DNA of 64,000 nucleotides, taken from contig NZ_KB899539.1 in NCBI RefSeq assembly GCF_000378305.1, forward strand, positions 157,854 through 221,853. The letters run 5' to 3'. Of this stretch, positions 1 to 9,179 are shown one piece after another; position 1 is the first letter of the stretch; each line of letters begins with the position of its first letter. The translations under genes and the position numbers were made by a program. The notes beneath the pieces are model-generated. The model did not search any database. It had not been told where the DNA came from and was given only the letters and a program-made list of their open reading frames with translations. This DNA is from Thioalkalivibrio sp. ALJ12. GTDB taxonomy: Bacteria; Pseudomonadota; Gammaproteobacteria; Ectothiorhodospirales; Ectothiorhodospiraceae.

Positions 1-91
1 TTGCTACTCTACCTTAACGGGGGGTTGGTTTCTTCAATGCGAGACGGCGGACACGCTTTAGGTCGAACGCCTCAATCGCCGCACCGTAGTG

Positions 92-119
92 GGCTCGTGC
101 CGCAAGGTCGGCACGAGCC
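92..119 (-). terminator. Hairpin downstream of doxX-like gene
   Basis: A perfect 11-bp inverted repeat (GGCTCGTGCCG at 92-102 and its complement at 109-119) with a 6-nt loop lies just past the stop codon of the minus-strand DoxX gene. No T-tract follows on either strand, so it is a candidate terminator or mRNA-end hairpin only. Nothing else is recognisable in bases 1-128. Confidence 0.35.
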
Positions 120-128
120 TTGGCGACT

Positions 129-521
129 CTAATAGCGGTTGATCGCGAGGCGACCCGGGCCGGTAAGGGCGAGAGCGATCGCCGAGAACAGGAACATGGC
201 CTGCAGTTCGATGGCCCAGCCGCCGTGCTGGGTCAGCTGGACGACCTCGTCGGCATGCGCCAGGCCAATGGCGAACAGCATGTTGACCGCGATGAGTACG
301 GCGCCAATCCTTGCATACAGGCCAATGATCAACAGGACGGGTGCCAGGACCTCCCCGATATACGCGCCATAGGCCAGCGCGCCGGGTAGCCCGGCCCCGG
401 CCAGCATCCCCTCGATATGTCCCACGCCTCCGGAGATCTTGTCGATCCCGTGCAGCAGGATCATGACGCCCAGCGCCAGTCGCAGGATCAGCTTCCCGGT
501 GTCGTCCAGCATGTTATCCAT
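129..521 (-). CDS. DoxX family membrane protein
   Basis: A small protein of about 130 residues with four predicted hydrophobic segments. It carries the DoxX/DoxD-family features: an LRLALGVMILLHG first helix, a central G-ALAYGAYIGEVLAPVLLIIG helix pair and a final helix ending in GPGRLAINRY. Family members are poorly characterised inner-membrane proteins, some linked to respiratory or redox systems. The ATG at 521 is chosen because AGGAGA lies 7 nt upstream; an upstream in-frame ATG at 578 has no comparable site. It lies 76 bp downstream of, and on the same strand as, the PhnD-like gene, so the two may be co-transcribed. The function cannot be stated more precisely. Confidence 0.82.
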   Translation of the reverse strand: MDNMLDDTGKLILRLALGVMILLHGIDKISGGVGHIEGMLAGAGLPGALAYGAYIGEVLAPVLLIIGLYARIGAVLIAVNMLFAIGLAHADEVVQLTQHGGWAIELQAMFLFSAIALALTGPGRLAINRY

Positions 522-596
522 ATCGTTTTCTCCTGGTTCCCTGGTCAAGGGGAGGGTGTAGTTGATCGGTGTGGCCAACCTGTCGAGCGATCACAT

Positions 597-1454
597 TCAT
601 AGGTCGTCCATGAGACTCTTGAAGGCCTGATAGTCCTCGGGGCTCGCCGGTTCAAAGCCACGGGGGTGGCCAAAGGTTCTGAGCTGTTGTTGCCCCTGAG
701 TGGTGTCGGAGAGCTGCAGGAACAGCGTCTCCAATTCTAGAACATCCCTCTGCGCGCGTTCGTGCAACACGATGGTCATGCCGGGGAAGGGGTCCGACTG
801 GGCCAGGATGCGGGCCAGGCTGCCATCGGCAAGGGCGATGGTGCGGGGTTCGTCCCGGAGCGGGCGAGGAGGGTCGAGGGCGCGGGCATCGATCACGAGC
901 ACGGCGGCTTCGGCAAGCCCCCGCTGCATGGCCGACACGGCGGCATTGTGGTGCGGGAACTCGAGGAATCGGACGGGTGGATCTTCACTGTCGAACACCG
1001 CGCCGACTCGCTCTCGAGCCAGCCGAGTGCCCAGACTGTGACGGGCGGGGGTTGCCAGCGTCGTGTCCTCCAGGTCCGCCAGTTGCCGGGGGGAGGTGTC
1101 CATGGGTACTACGATGATCATGGCCAGTTCGTCGCGTGAGCGTACGAGCGGTCGGTACGGGCTGCTCTCTCCAAGCGCGGGCACGACATGCGGGGCGACA
1201 ATCGCCACGTCGTAGCGCTCAGTCTGCAGGCGTTCGAGAAAATGCAGGAAGTCCCGTGAGGCCTCCAGACGAACGGGCGCTTGCCGTACCTCCGCGAACC
1301 AGTCGCGTAGTGGTGCGTATCGCTGAAAGAGGTCGTGAGGGCTCGCGAATGGCTGCAGCCCAAGCTCCCAGGTGTCGTCCGCGAGCGCATGCCCGGTGAG
1401 TAGGGCGAGAGCCAGTATCAGTCCCGGCCCCCATCGGCGGGGCCGGCGACTCAT
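597..1454 (-). CDS. PhnD/SsuA-like periplasmic substrate-binding protein
   Basis: A protein of about 285 residues with a clear Sec signal peptide (MSRRPRRW, a Leu/Ala-rich core, then cleavage after HALA). The mature part resembles the phosphate/phosphonate-binding PhnD family: a YDVAIVAPHVV segment, the ELAMIIVVPMDTSPRQLADL region and a late PFPGMTIVLHE stretch. No ABC permease or ATPase gene is adjacent, so it is either an orphan binding protein or one that feeds a sensor. Another ATG at 1493 is in frame, but 1454 places the signal peptide at the N-terminus; neither start has a strong ribosome-binding site. The ligand is unknown. Confidence 0.72.
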   Translation of the reverse strand: MSRRPRRWGPGLILALALLTGHALADDTWELGLQPFASPHDLFQRYAPLRDWFAEVRQAPVRLEASRDFLHFLERLQTERYDVAIVAPHVVPALGESSPYRPLVRSRDELAMIIVVPMDTSPRQLADLEDTTLATPARHSLGTRLARERVGAVFDSEDPPVRFLEFPHHNAAVSAMQRGLAEAAVLVIDARALDPPRPLRDEPRTIALADGSLARILAQSDPFPGMTIVLHERAQRDVLELETLFLQLSDTTQGQQQLRTFGHPRGFEPASPEDYQAFKSLMDDL

Positions 1455-1730
1455 GGCGGCTGGAGGGGGCGCTCCGGCACTGGCTTGGTCCATCGGGTGG
1501 GATCCCGGCGGCAGGGCTTACAGGTGTCTATAGTCAACCGCACTCGGTGTGTCCATGCGTCAATAAATCGGCGCCGCAGCCGGACGTTCGTTCGTGCTGC
1601 TGTCGGGAATCCGTTGAATCCGCCCGGGCGCGTCTCATCGGGCGGGTTGCGAGGGGGCTGGCGTCGAATTTGCATGAAGCGGTCTCGCATGCAGATGACC
1701 GCGTCGACGGGCGCGGCCGGAGGAATCAAT

Positions 1731-2792
1731 ATGACCATTTTCGACCGGGTAGCCGAGGCGTTGCTCGCCACTTTGCAGGGGCTGACCCCGCTCACCGTTA
1801 TCGGGGCCTTTTCGCTGTTGCTGTTCGCGCTCTTTCTGGTGGCCCTGATGGCGCTGACGCTTCGCCGGGCGAACGCGTTTCAGGGTGCCGCGCCGGCGCT
1901 GCTGACCACGCTCGGGGTTCTGGGTACGTTCCTCGGGGTGGCGATCGGCCTGATCGACTTCGATGCGGCGCGGGTAGAGGCGAGCATTCCGGCGTTGCTG
2001 GAGGGGCTGAAGCTCGCGTTCGTGACCAGCATCGTCGGCATCCTGCTGGCGTCGGTATTGCGCGTACTGCAGGTGATGATGCCGGCGCCGGTGATGGCAA
2101 CGGATGACGGGGGCGATCCCCAGGTCAGCGGTGATCCCGAGCGCGTGCTGGCCGAGCAGCGTGATGCGACGCGAGCCCTGCTGCAGGCGGTGCAGCAGAT
2201 GGACCGTCGCCTGGACCAGCGTCTCGAGACCCAGCACCACGAACTGAAGCAGAGCCTGGAGGGGCTGGCGGATCGTATGAGCGAGCTCAGCAGCGGGCAT
2301 CTAGTGGCCGCGCTGGAACAGGTCATTCGCGACTTCAATGATCGCCTGGGCGAACAGTTTGGCGAGAACTTTCGTCGGCTGGATGACTCGGTGGCGCGGC
2401 TGGTGGACTGGCAGGATCGCTATCGCGAGCAGATGGATACCCTGCACCGGGCGTTCGATCAGGCACGCGAGGGCGTCGAGCAGAGCGAGGGTGCCCTGGA
2501 GCGTCTGACCGGGCAGGCGCTGAAGATTACGCGGCATGTCGAGGAGCAGGATGCGACGCTGGCCAGTCTGCGCCGGGAGACGGTGGAGCTGGAAGCCCTG
2601 CTAAGTGCGATCGCCGCGCTGCGTGATCGAGCCACTGAGGCCTTCCCGGCCATGGATGCGCGGCTCGAGGCGATGCTGGAGAGCATCGAGAACGCCGTGC
2701 AGTCCGGGCGCGCGGCCGAGTCGCGCTGGCGGGGTGACGCGTTCGCGGTGGGAGTTGCGACGCCGGCGGATACCGTGGGAGCGCGGTCGTGA
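1731..2792 (+). CDS. ZorA-like MotA/TolQ/ExbB-family proton-channel protein
   Basis: A 353-residue inner-membrane protein. Hydrophobic segments lie at about residues 21-44, 56-75 and 94-116. Segments two and three carry the MotA/TolQ/ExbB signature (LLTTLGVLGTFLGVAIGL, then LKLAFVTSIVGILLAS). Residues about 140-330 are hydrophilic and heptad-rich (RLDQRLETQHHELKQSLEGL), a long cytoplasmic coiled coil as in ZorA. Known ZorA proteins are usually longer (600-700 residues). The ATG at 1731 is chosen for its GGAGG seven bases upstream; the reading frame is open further upstream but lacks a site. The stop overlaps the GTG start of the ZorB-like gene, so the two are translationally coupled. The 276 bp to the divergent binding-protein gene hold nothing clear. 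Confidence 0.75.
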   Translation: MTIFDRVAEALLATLQGLTPLTVIGAFSLLLFALFLVALMALTLRRANAFQGAAPALLTTLGVLGTFLGVAIGLIDFDAARVEASIPALLEGLKLAFVTSIVGILLASVLRVLQVMMPAPVMATDDGGDPQVSGDPERVLAEQRDATRALLQAVQQMDRRLDQRLETQHHELKQSLEGLADRMSELSSGHLVAALEQVIRDFNDRLGEQFGENFRRLDDSVARLVDWQDRYREQMDTLHRAFDQAREGVEQSEGALERLTGQALKITRHVEEQDATLASLRRETVELEALLSAIAALRDRATEAFPAMDARLEAMLESIENAVQSGRAAESRWRGDAFAVGVATPADTVGARS

Positions 2793-3550
2793 TCCTGCGC
2801 TGGTTGCTGCGACGCCGTGCACGCACCGGCGGCGCAGCGCACGAGGCGGATCAGGGGTCGCACTGGCTGGCAGTGGCGGACCTCATGGCCGCGTTGATGA
2901 TGATCTTCCTGTTCCTGGCGCTCTTGCATATGGTCCAGGTCGAACGCTCGAGCGCGGCGCATGTCGAGGTGCGTAACGAGGCCGCCGCGTTGCGGGCGGC
3001 AATCTACTCGGTGCTGGAGGAGGAGTTTCGCGAGGATCTGCCCCGCTGGAATGCGGAACTCGACCGCGACACCCTGACGCTGCGCTTTCGCGAGCCGGAG
3101 GTCCTGTTCGAGCGGAGTTCCGCGAGCATCCGCCCGCGCTTCGAGGCGATCCTGGACGATTTCATGCCGCGTTACGCCGAGCAGCTGCGCCCATTTGCGG
3201 ACGTGATACGCGAGGTGCGTATCGAGGGGCATACCTCCAGCGAGTGGGCCGGAAGCGACGATGCGATCGATGCCTATTTTGGCAACATGGACCTGAGCCA
3301 GCGCCGCACCCGAGCAGTGCTGGAGCATGCCTACCGGCTTGAGCCCCTGCAGGAGGACGACTGGTTCCGCTCGCGCGTGGCTGCGGTCGGCTTGTCCTCG
3401 TCGCGGCGGGTGCTGGATGCCGATGGGCAAGAGGACCGCGAGGCCTCGCGGCGAGTGGAGTTCAGCGTACTGACGGACTTCGAGGCGCGGCTGCTGGGCA
3501 ACGCCGAGGCCCGCCCGTCACCGGAACCGTTGGAGGCGCGTTCACCCTGA
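2789..3550 (+). CDS. ZorB-like MotB/OmpA-family stator protein
   Basis: A 253-residue protein: a short basic N-terminus, one transmembrane helix (about residues 28-49) with an Asp at its start (ADLMAALMMIF, D31) placed like the proton-carrying Asp of MotB/ZorB, then a periplasmic linker. The OmpA-like peptidoglycan-binding domain spans about 130-230 (VRIEGHTSSEW, LSQRRTRAVLEHA, SRRVEFSVLTD). The GTG start overlaps the end of the ZorA-like gene by 4 nt. In Zorya, ZorA5B2 is a proton-driven motor anchored in the wall. Here no ZorC, ZorD or ZorE lies nearby (glnD follows), so an anti-phage role is not supported by context. Other possibilities are a TolQR/MotAB-type energy transducer. Confidence 0.75.
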   Translation: MILRWLLRRRARTGGAAHEADQGSHWLAVADLMAALMMIFLFLALLHMVQVERSSAAHVEVRNEAAALRAAIYSVLEEEFREDLPRWNAELDRDTLTLRFREPEVLFERSSASIRPRFEAILDDFMPRYAEQLRPFADVIREVRIEGHTSSEWAGSDDAIDAYFGNMDLSQRRTRAVLEHAYRLEPLQEDDWFRSRVAAVGLSSSRRVLDADGQEDREASRRVEFSVLTDFEARLLGNAEARPSPEPLEARSP

Positions 3551-3586
3551 TCGATGCACTGCGGACTTTTGACGCCGGTGGCCGTT

Positions 3587-3614
3587 AGGGAAACGCTGAT
3601 TGTTCGGCGCTTCC
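3587..3614. repeat. AGGGAAACGCTGAT repeat end, possible bidirectional terminator
   Basis: AGGGAAACGCTGAT (3587-3600) is one copy of a repeat also found at 19973, at both ends of the MITE at 43134-43418, and as a palindrome at 55256. Together with GGCGCTTCC (3606-3614) it forms an imperfect hairpin between the convergent zorB-like and glnD genes, abutting the glnD stop codon. Confidence 0.5.
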
Positions 3615-6296
3615 TTAGATGCGTTCCAACAGGGCATCGCGCAGGCGGTCCTGCTGGTCTTCCGTGAGGGGGCCGCCGGCGTTGCATTCCAGCAGAAAGC
3701 TGTCTTCCACCTGCTCGCCGGCTGTGGCGATTCGGGCCGTGCGTACGTCGATGGCGTGCTCAGCCAGGATGTGGCCGATGGTCGACAGGAGTCCGGGGCG
3801 GTCGAGCGCGCGCAGCCGCATGCGTGTCGCCTGCCCACCGGAGGCGGGTTCGAATTCGATTCGCGTATCGACATCGAAGTGCTTCAGGCGGCGTGGTAAC
3901 TGGCGGCTTACCGGGGACTTTTCGCCATCGGTGCGGGTGAGTTCGTTGGCAAGGTACTGGCGAATCTCGTCGCTGCGGTAGCCGGCATCCACAGTCTGGC
4001 CGCCGCCGCTCTCCAGCACCATGAAGGTGTCCAGCGTACGTCCCCCCGCGGTGGTGATGATGCGGGCATCGACGATGTCGAGACCCAGCTGGGTCAACGC
4101 GCTGGTGATGCGGGCGAACAGGTAGGGGTGGTCTTCCGCATAGACGAAGATCTCGGTGCTGCCACGCGAGGTCTTGGGCCTCACGAGAATCAGCGGCAGT
4201 TCGTCAGCCTTCAGTGGCAGCAGGGCCTGTCCGTGCCAGGCGACCTCGTCGGCGGAGTGGCGCAGGAAGTACTCGTCGTCGAGTTCGTCCCACAGGGCCT
4301 CGGCGTCGTGGGCCCCAAAGCCGCGCCCCTGGAGCAATTGCAGGGCCTCGCCGCGGGTCTCGCGGATCTGTGTGTCCATATTCGGGGCCGCGTCGAGCCC
4401 GCGTTCGAGGAGGTTGCGCGTGGCGTGATAGAGCGTCTGCAGCAGCGAGTCCTTCCAGCTGTTCCATAGCTCCGGGTTGGTGCCGCGGATATCGGCGATG
4501 GTCAGCAGGTACAGGAAGTCGAGGCGTTCGCGGGTGCGCACCTCGCGGGTGAAGGCCAGCACGACATCGGGATCGGAGATGTCCTTGCGCTGGGCGGTCA
4601 GCGACATCAGCAGGTGGGAGCGCACCAGCCAGGCCACCAGGCCGGCGTCTTCGTCCGACAGGCCGTGCTGCTGGCAGAAGTGCAGGGCATCGTGGGCGCC
4701 CAGCTCCGAGTGGTCGCCGCCGCGACCCTTGGCGATGTCATGGAACAGGGCCCCCAGTACGAGCCGTTCCGGACGTTCCAGCTCGGTGTAGATGCGGTGA
4801 GCGAGCGGCTGTTCGTGGGCGAATTCGGGCAGGGCCAGCCGGCGCGCGTTGCGCACGACGTTGAGGGTGTGCTCGTCGACCGTGTAGGCATGGAACAGGT
4901 CGTACTGCATGCGCCCGATGATGCGCCCGAAGGCCGGCAGGTAGTTGCCCAGCACGCCGTAGCGGTTCATGCGGCGCAGCTGGCTGGTAATGCCGCGGGG
5001 CGCGCGCAGGATGTCCATGAACAGGGTGCGGCAGACGGGGTTGCGGCGGAAGTGGCCGTCGATCAGATGGCGGTGGGCGCGGATCAGGCGGATGGTCGAG
5101 GCGCGGATGCCCTGGATCTCCGGGTGCTCCTGCAACAGGCGAAAGACCTCCAGCAGGGCCGGCGGGTAGATCATGAAGACCTGGTCGTGTGCCACTTCCA
5201 GATAACCGCCGCGAACCTGGAAGCGCTGATGGATGCGCACTGGATCCTGCAGGGCCTCCGGGTCGTCGAGGATGGCCTCGTTGAAGTGCTGCAGCAGGAG
5301 TTCGTTGAGCCGCTCCAGATCGCTGATCGTGCGGAAATAGCGCTGCATGAACTGCTCGACCGCGCGATTGTGGTTCTGGTCCACGAAGCCGAATGTGTTG
5401 GCCAGCTGGCGCTGGAGGTCGAACAGCAACCGATCCTCGCGGCGCCCGGCGAGCATGTGCAGGGCGAAGCGCACGCGCCAGAGAAAGCTCTGGCCCTCCA
5501 GCATCTCGTGAAGCTCGCCCTCGCGAAGGAAGCCCAGCGAGACCAGCTCCTCGATACGTTCCGCGCCGTAGTGGCGCTTGGTCACCCAGCCGATCATCTG
5601 GATGTCGCGCAGCCCGCCGGGGCCTTCCTTCACGTTGGGTTCCAGGCGGTAGCCGGTCTCGCCGAAGCGGCGGTGCCGGGCCTGTTGTTCCGCGAGCTTG
5701 GCCGCGTAGAAGCTACGCGAGTCCCAGATGCGATCGGAGTCGATCGCGGATCGAAAATCGTTGAAAAGACTTAAATTGCCACTCAAATAGCGCGACTCGA
5801 TCAGGTTCGTCGCGACCGTGATGTCGTCGCGGGCCTCGCGGGTGCAGTCCTCGATGCTGCGCACGCTGTGCCCGACCTCGATCCCGATATCCCAGAGGAA
5901 GGTGACGAACGCGCTGATCCGGTCGAACACCTCTCGGTCCGCCGTGCCATCGATCACGATCTGGAGGTCGATGTCGGAGGCCGGGTGCAGCTCGCCGCGT
6001 CCGTAGCCGCCCACCGCGACCAGGCACAGGCGGTCGTCGTCGGCCAGGCCCTGCTGGGCCCAGATCAGCTTGAGCATTTCGTCGATGCGCCGGGCGTGAC
6101 CGAGGATCAGGTCCTCGATCGGCATGCCGTCGCGAAAGCCCTGGTATTGCTGTTCGAGGATCGCATGCCGACGGTCGCGGAACAGGGCGATATTCCCGGG
6201 ATTGCGGCTCAGACGCTGGTAGTCCTCGCCCCAGTCGGGCGAGAACGCGGGCGCGTCGGCCTCGCTGGGCGTGCCGCCGGCGGGCAGGGTGCTCAT
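3615..6296 (-). CDS. glnD: Bifunctional [protein-PII] uridylyltransferase/uridylyl-removing enzyme
   Basis: GlnD senses glutamine and uridylylates or deuridylylates PII proteins (GlnB/GlnK), setting glutamine synthetase activity and Ntr transcription. The 893-residue protein has the full family layout: the nucleotidyltransferase motif GGYGRGELHPASDIDL at about residues 96-111 with the catalytic Asp pair, a GlnE/GlnD helical domain, an HD domain (LGALFHDIAKGRGGDHSELG) near residue 510 for UMP removal, and two C-terminal ACT domains (ILVRPKTS...DIVDARIITT and ALDRPGLLSTIGHIL). The ATG at 6296 follows AGGAGG by 5 nt; a GTG at 6302 overlaps that site and is less likely. It lies 10 bp downstream of map, and both are minus-strand, as in many gammaproteobacteria. 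Confidence 0.97.
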   Translation of the reverse strand: MSTLPAGGTPSEADAPAFSPDWGEDYQRLSRNPGNIALFRDRRHAILEQQYQGFRDGMPIEDLILGHARRIDEMLKLIWAQQGLADDDRLCLVAVGGYGRGELHPASDIDLQIVIDGTADREVFDRISAFVTFLWDIGIEVGHSVRSIEDCTREARDDITVATNLIESRYLSGNLSLFNDFRSAIDSDRIWDSRSFYAAKLAEQQARHRRFGETGYRLEPNVKEGPGGLRDIQMIGWVTKRHYGAERIEELVSLGFLREGELHEMLEGQSFLWRVRFALHMLAGRREDRLLFDLQRQLANTFGFVDQNHNRAVEQFMQRYFRTISDLERLNELLLQHFNEAILDDPEALQDPVRIHQRFQVRGGYLEVAHDQVFMIYPPALLEVFRLLQEHPEIQGIRASTIRLIRAHRHLIDGHFRRNPVCRTLFMDILRAPRGITSQLRRMNRYGVLGNYLPAFGRIIGRMQYDLFHAYTVDEHTLNVVRNARRLALPEFAHEQPLAHRIYTELERPERLVLGALFHDIAKGRGGDHSELGAHDALHFCQQHGLSDEDAGLVAWLVRSHLLMSLTAQRKDISDPDVVLAFTREVRTRERLDFLYLLTIADIRGTNPELWNSWKDSLLQTLYHATRNLLERGLDAAPNMDTQIRETRGEALQLLQGRGFGAHDAEALWDELDDEYFLRHSADEVAWHGQALLPLKADELPLILVRPKTSRGSTEIFVYAEDHPYLFARITSALTQLGLDIVDARIITTAGGRTLDTFMVLESGGGQTVDAGYRSDEIRQYLANELTRTDGEKSPVSRQLPRRLKHFDVDTRIEFEPASGGQATRMRLRALDRPGLLSTIGHILAEHAIDVRTARIATAGEQVEDSFLLECNAGGPLTEDQQDRLRDALLERI

Positions 6297-6306
6297 GGGC
6301 ACCTCC

Positions 6307-7092
6307 TCAGGCCGCGAGTTCCTGGGGCGGTGTCTCGTCCTTGCGCAGGGTCAGGATCTCGTAGCCGTCGGCCGTGACCAGCAGGGTGTGCTCCCACTGT
6401 GCGGACGGACTGTGGTCCTTGGTGACGGCGGTCCAGCCGTCGGCGAGGATCCGGGTATGCCGGCGCCCGGCATTGATCATCGGCTCGATGGTGAAGCACA
6501 TGCCTTCCTCGAGCTTGAGGCCGGTACCCGGCTTGCCGTAGTGGAGCACCTGCGGGTCTTCGTGGAAGCCCCGCCCGATGCCGTGGCCGCAGAATTCGCG
6601 CACCACCGAGCAGCGCTGACCCTCGGCGTACTGCTGAATCGCGTGCCCGATGTCGCCGAGGGTCGCGCCGGGGCGTACCTGCTGGATGCCGAGATACATG
6701 CTGGTGCGCGCGACGTCGATCACGCGCTGGGCCTGGATGCTGGGCTTGCCGATCACGAACATGCGGCTGGTGTCGCCGTGAAAGCCGTTCTTGATCACGG
6801 TGATGTCGATATTGAGGATGTCGCCGTTCTTCAGCTTGCGATCGCCCGGGATGCCGTGACACACCTGATGGTTGACCGAGGTGCAGATCGACTTGGGGAA
6901 GCCGCGGTAGTTGAGCGGCGCGGGGATCGCGTCCTGGGTCTTCACGATGTAGTCGTGGCAGATGCGGTCCAGCTCGCCGGTGGTGACCCCGGCCTGCACA
7001 TGCGGCTCGATCATCTCCAGGACCTCGGCGGCCAGGCGGCCGGCGACGCGCATGTGTTCGATCTCTTCGGGGGTCTTGATGGTTACGGACAT
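6307..7092 (-). CDS. map: Methionine aminopeptidase, type I
   Basis: Removes the initiator Met from nascent proteins; cytoplasmic dinuclear metal enzyme. The 261-residue sequence matches E. coli MetAP with an offset of one residue: metal ligands D96 (ILNIDIT), D107 (FHGDTSR), H170 (FCGHGIGR), E203 (FTIEPM) and E234 (QWEHTL), with substrate His near residue 78 (NHQVCHGIPG). It is divergent from rpsB, the standard arrangement, and upstream of glnD on the same strand. The start ATG at 7092 gives the usual N-terminus (MSVTIKTPEEIEHMR). Confidence 0.98.
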   Translation of the reverse strand: MSVTIKTPEEIEHMRVAGRLAAEVLEMIEPHVQAGVTTGELDRICHDYIVKTQDAIPAPLNYRGFPKSICTSVNHQVCHGIPGDRKLKNGDILNIDITVIKNGFHGDTSRMFVIGKPSIQAQRVIDVARTSMYLGIQQVRPGATLGDIGHAIQQYAEGQRCSVVREFCGHGIGRGFHEDPQVLHYGKPGTGLKLEEGMCFTIEPMINAGRRHTRILADGWTAVTKDHSPSAQWEHTLLVTADGYEILTLRKDETPPQELAA

Positions 7093-7174
7093 GGGGGCTC
7101 CGGTCGAGACCTGTGATAGCTCGCGCGACGGGTTTCGGGAGCCCGCGACACGGCGCCAATCAGGGCCCGGATAG

Positions 7175-7204
7175 TTGGTTCAAGTCAGCGTCCTATGCTA
7201 TAAA
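7175..7204 (+). promoter_or_regulatory. Candidate sigma-70 promoter of rpsB-tsf
   Basis: TTGGTT (7175-7180) and TATAAA (7199-7204) are separated by 18 bp, about 180 bp upstream of rpsB. A GC-rich stretch follows the -10. The resulting leader of roughly 170 nt would leave room for autogenous control by ribosomal protein S2, as known for rpsB leaders in enterobacteria; the S2-binding structure itself was not verified here. Confidence 0.5.
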
Positions 7205-7384
7205 GCGCGCGCCTCGCTGGCAATTCGGCGGGGCCGGGAGGCGGCCAACAGCCGGCGGTCTCGCGAACTTAAATCCACACACGCATCGACACGGTCTGTC
7301 GGGTGCCCGCCAGGAGGCTACGGTCTCGTGCTCGGGTTTCAGATCGGGATGCGTGGAGGCTCAACCCGTTACAGGAGAAACCTC

Positions 7385-8167
7385 ATGTCCCTCGTGACTA
7401 TGCGACAGATGCTGGAAGCCGGTGTGCATTTCGGCCACCAGACGCGTTACTGGCATCCCAAAATGGCCCCGTACATCTTCGGGGAACGCAACAAGATTCA
7501 TATCATCAACCTCGAGAAGTCCCTGCCGATGTTCAACGACGCGTTGAACTTCCTCGGCAAGATTGCCGCGGACGGCGGCAAGATCATGTTCGTGGGCACC
7601 AAGCGCTCGGCGCGTGAAGTGGTGGGTGAAGAGGCGCGCCGTTGCGGCATGCCGTTCGTGTCCCATCGCTGGCTGGGCGGCATGCTGACCAACTTCAGCA
7701 CGGTCAAGCAGTCGATCAAGCGCCTGAAGGACCTGGAGACTATGGACGCCGATGGCAGCTTCGAGGTGCTGAACAAGCGCGAAGCGCTGACCCGCCGCCG
7801 CGAGAAGGACAAGCTCGAGCGCAGTCTGGGTGGCATCAAGGACATGAACCGCATGCCGGATGCGATGTTCGTGATCGATGTCGGCTACGAGAAGATCGCG
7901 GTGGCCGAGGCCAAGAAGCGCGGTATTCCGGTCGTGGCGGTGGTCGATTCCAACCACTCGCCGGAAGGCGTGGACTACGTGATCCCGGGCAACGATGACG
8001 CGATGCGTGCGATCCAGCTCTACGTGGCTGCGATCGCCGACACGATCATCGAGGCCAAGGGCGCGGTGACCACGGGCGGCGTGTCCGAGGACGAGTTCGC
8101 TGGTGCAGACGCCGCTGCTGGTGGCAGTGCCGAATCCAGCGAGGCGGCCCCGGCCAACCCGGCCTGA
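7385..8167 (+). CDS. rpsB: 30S ribosomal protein S2
   Basis: A 260-residue ribosomal protein with the canonical S2 N-terminus ([20 protein letters not shown]) and the internal [13 protein letters not shown] and [11 protein letters not shown] blocks. The C-terminal tail is Ala/Glu-rich ([15 protein letters not shown]), a common variable extension. The ATG at 7385 has AGGAGA 8 nt upstream and matches the family start; the reading frame is open to 7175 but that is leader. It is first in the rpsB-tsf-pyrH-frr cluster and is divergent from map. Confidence 0.98.
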   Translation: MSLVTMRQMLEAGVHFGHQTRYWHPKMAPYIFGERNKIHIINLEKSLPMFNDALNFLGKIAADGGKIMFVGTKRSAREVVGEEARRCGMPFVSHRWLGGMLTNFSTVKQSIKRLKDLETMDADGSFEVLNKREALTRRREKDKLERSLGGIKDMNRMPDAMFVIDVGYEKIAVAEAKKRGIPVVAVVDSNHSPEGVDYVIPGNDDAMRAIQLYVAAIADTIIEAKGAVTTGGVSEDEFAGADAAAGGSAESSEAAPANPA

Positions 8168-8177
8168 GTCGGCATCG

Positions 8178-8250
8178 GGCCCGGTGCGCGATACCGCGCC
8201 CGGGCCACTTGAACCAAAGAGCCGGCCCCGGTTTGTTGCGTGGCCGGCTC
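8178..8250 (+). promoter_or_regulatory. Tandem hairpins between rpsB and tsf
   Basis: Two inverted repeats fill the 113-bp gap: GGCCCGG/CCGGGCC (8178-8184 with 8200-8206, with extra GCGCG pairing inside) and GAGCCGGCC/GGCCGGCTC (8219-8227 with 8242-8250). No T-run follows. They may attenuate or stabilise the transcript between the two genes; this is inferred from position and pairing only. Confidence 0.45.
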
Positions 8251-8280
8251 GATTGACGAAATTTTCAGGAGTACTTCCCG

Positions 8281-9150
8281 ATGCAGATTACTGCTGCCCA
8301 AGTGAAAGAACTGCGCGAGCGCACTGGCGCCGGCATGATGGAGTGCAAGAAGGCACTGACCGAGACCGGGGGCGACCTGGAAGCCGCCGTGGAGGCCATG
8401 CGCAAGTCCGGCATGGCCAAGGCCGACAAGAAGGCCGGTCGTGTGGCGGCCGAAGGTCGCGTCGAGATCGTCAGCGAGGGCAACAAGGCCGTGCTGGTCG
8501 AGATCAACTGCGAGACTGACTTTGTTGGTAACGACGACAACTTCCGTGCCTTTTCCGCGCAGTGCGCCCAGATTGCCCTGAGCTCCGGCGCGGGCGACGT
8601 GGAAGGCCTGATGGCCGAGACCGTTGATGGCCAGACCCTCGAGGAGCAACGCACCCAGCTGATCGCGAAGGTTGGCGAGAACGTGCAGGTCCGCCGCTTC
8701 GATCGTCTGCAGGCCGAAGACGCGCTGGGTTTCTACCAGCACGGCACGCGTATTGGCGTGGTGGTCAGCCTGAAGGGGGGCGACGAGGCCCTCGCGAAGG
8801 ACGTTGCCATGCATATCGCGGCTTCGAAGCCGGTATGCGTGGACGAGTCCGGCGTGCCGCAGGAGCTGCTCGACAAGGAGCGCGCGATCTTCAAGGCGCA
8901 GGCCGAGGAGTCCGGCAAGCCGGAGAACATCATCGAGAAGATGATCGAAGGCCGCATTCGCAAGTACCTCGCCGAGATCACCCTGGTGGGTCAGCCGTTT
9001 GTGAAGGACCCGGATCAGACCGTTGCCCAGCTGCTGGAAGCGAAGGGCGCCTCGGTCACGGGTTTCCTGCGCTACGAGGTGGGTGAAGGGATCGAGAAGA
9101 AAAAAGAGAACTTCGCCGAAGAAGTGATGGCCCAGGCCCGCGGGGCCTGA
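8281..9150 (+). CDS. tsf: Translation elongation factor Ts
   Basis: A guanine-nucleotide exchange factor that regenerates EF-Tu-GTP. The 289 residues carry the UBA-like N-terminus ([19 protein letters not shown]), the EF-Tu contact region with the conserved [16 protein letters not shown] segment, and the C-terminal module ([18 protein letters not shown]). It follows rpsB in the usual operon, with a CAGGAGTACTTCCCG ribosome-binding region before the ATG at 8281. Confidence 0.98.
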   Translation: MQITAAQVKELRERTGAGMMECKKALTETGGDLEAAVEAMRKSGMAKADKKAGRVAAEGRVEIVSEGNKAVLVEINCETDFVGNDDNFRAFSAQCAQIALSSGAGDVEGLMAETVDGQTLEEQRTQLIAKVGENVQVRRFDRLQAEDALGFYQHGTRIGVVVSLKGGDEALAKDVAMHIAASKPVCVDESGVPQELLDKERAIFKAQAEESGKPENIIEKMIEGRIRKYLAEITLVGQPFVKDPDQTVAQLLEAKGASVTGFLRYEVGEGIEKKKENFAEEVMAQARGA

Positions 9151-9179
9151 TTCGCCGAATCGCTTTGGCGTAGACTCCC

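Noticed and set aside
1731-3550. A complete Zorya anti-phage system
   Set aside because: Only ZorA/ZorB-like genes are present. The flanks are a binding protein and glnD; no helicase/nuclease (ZorD), ZorC or ZorE is seen.
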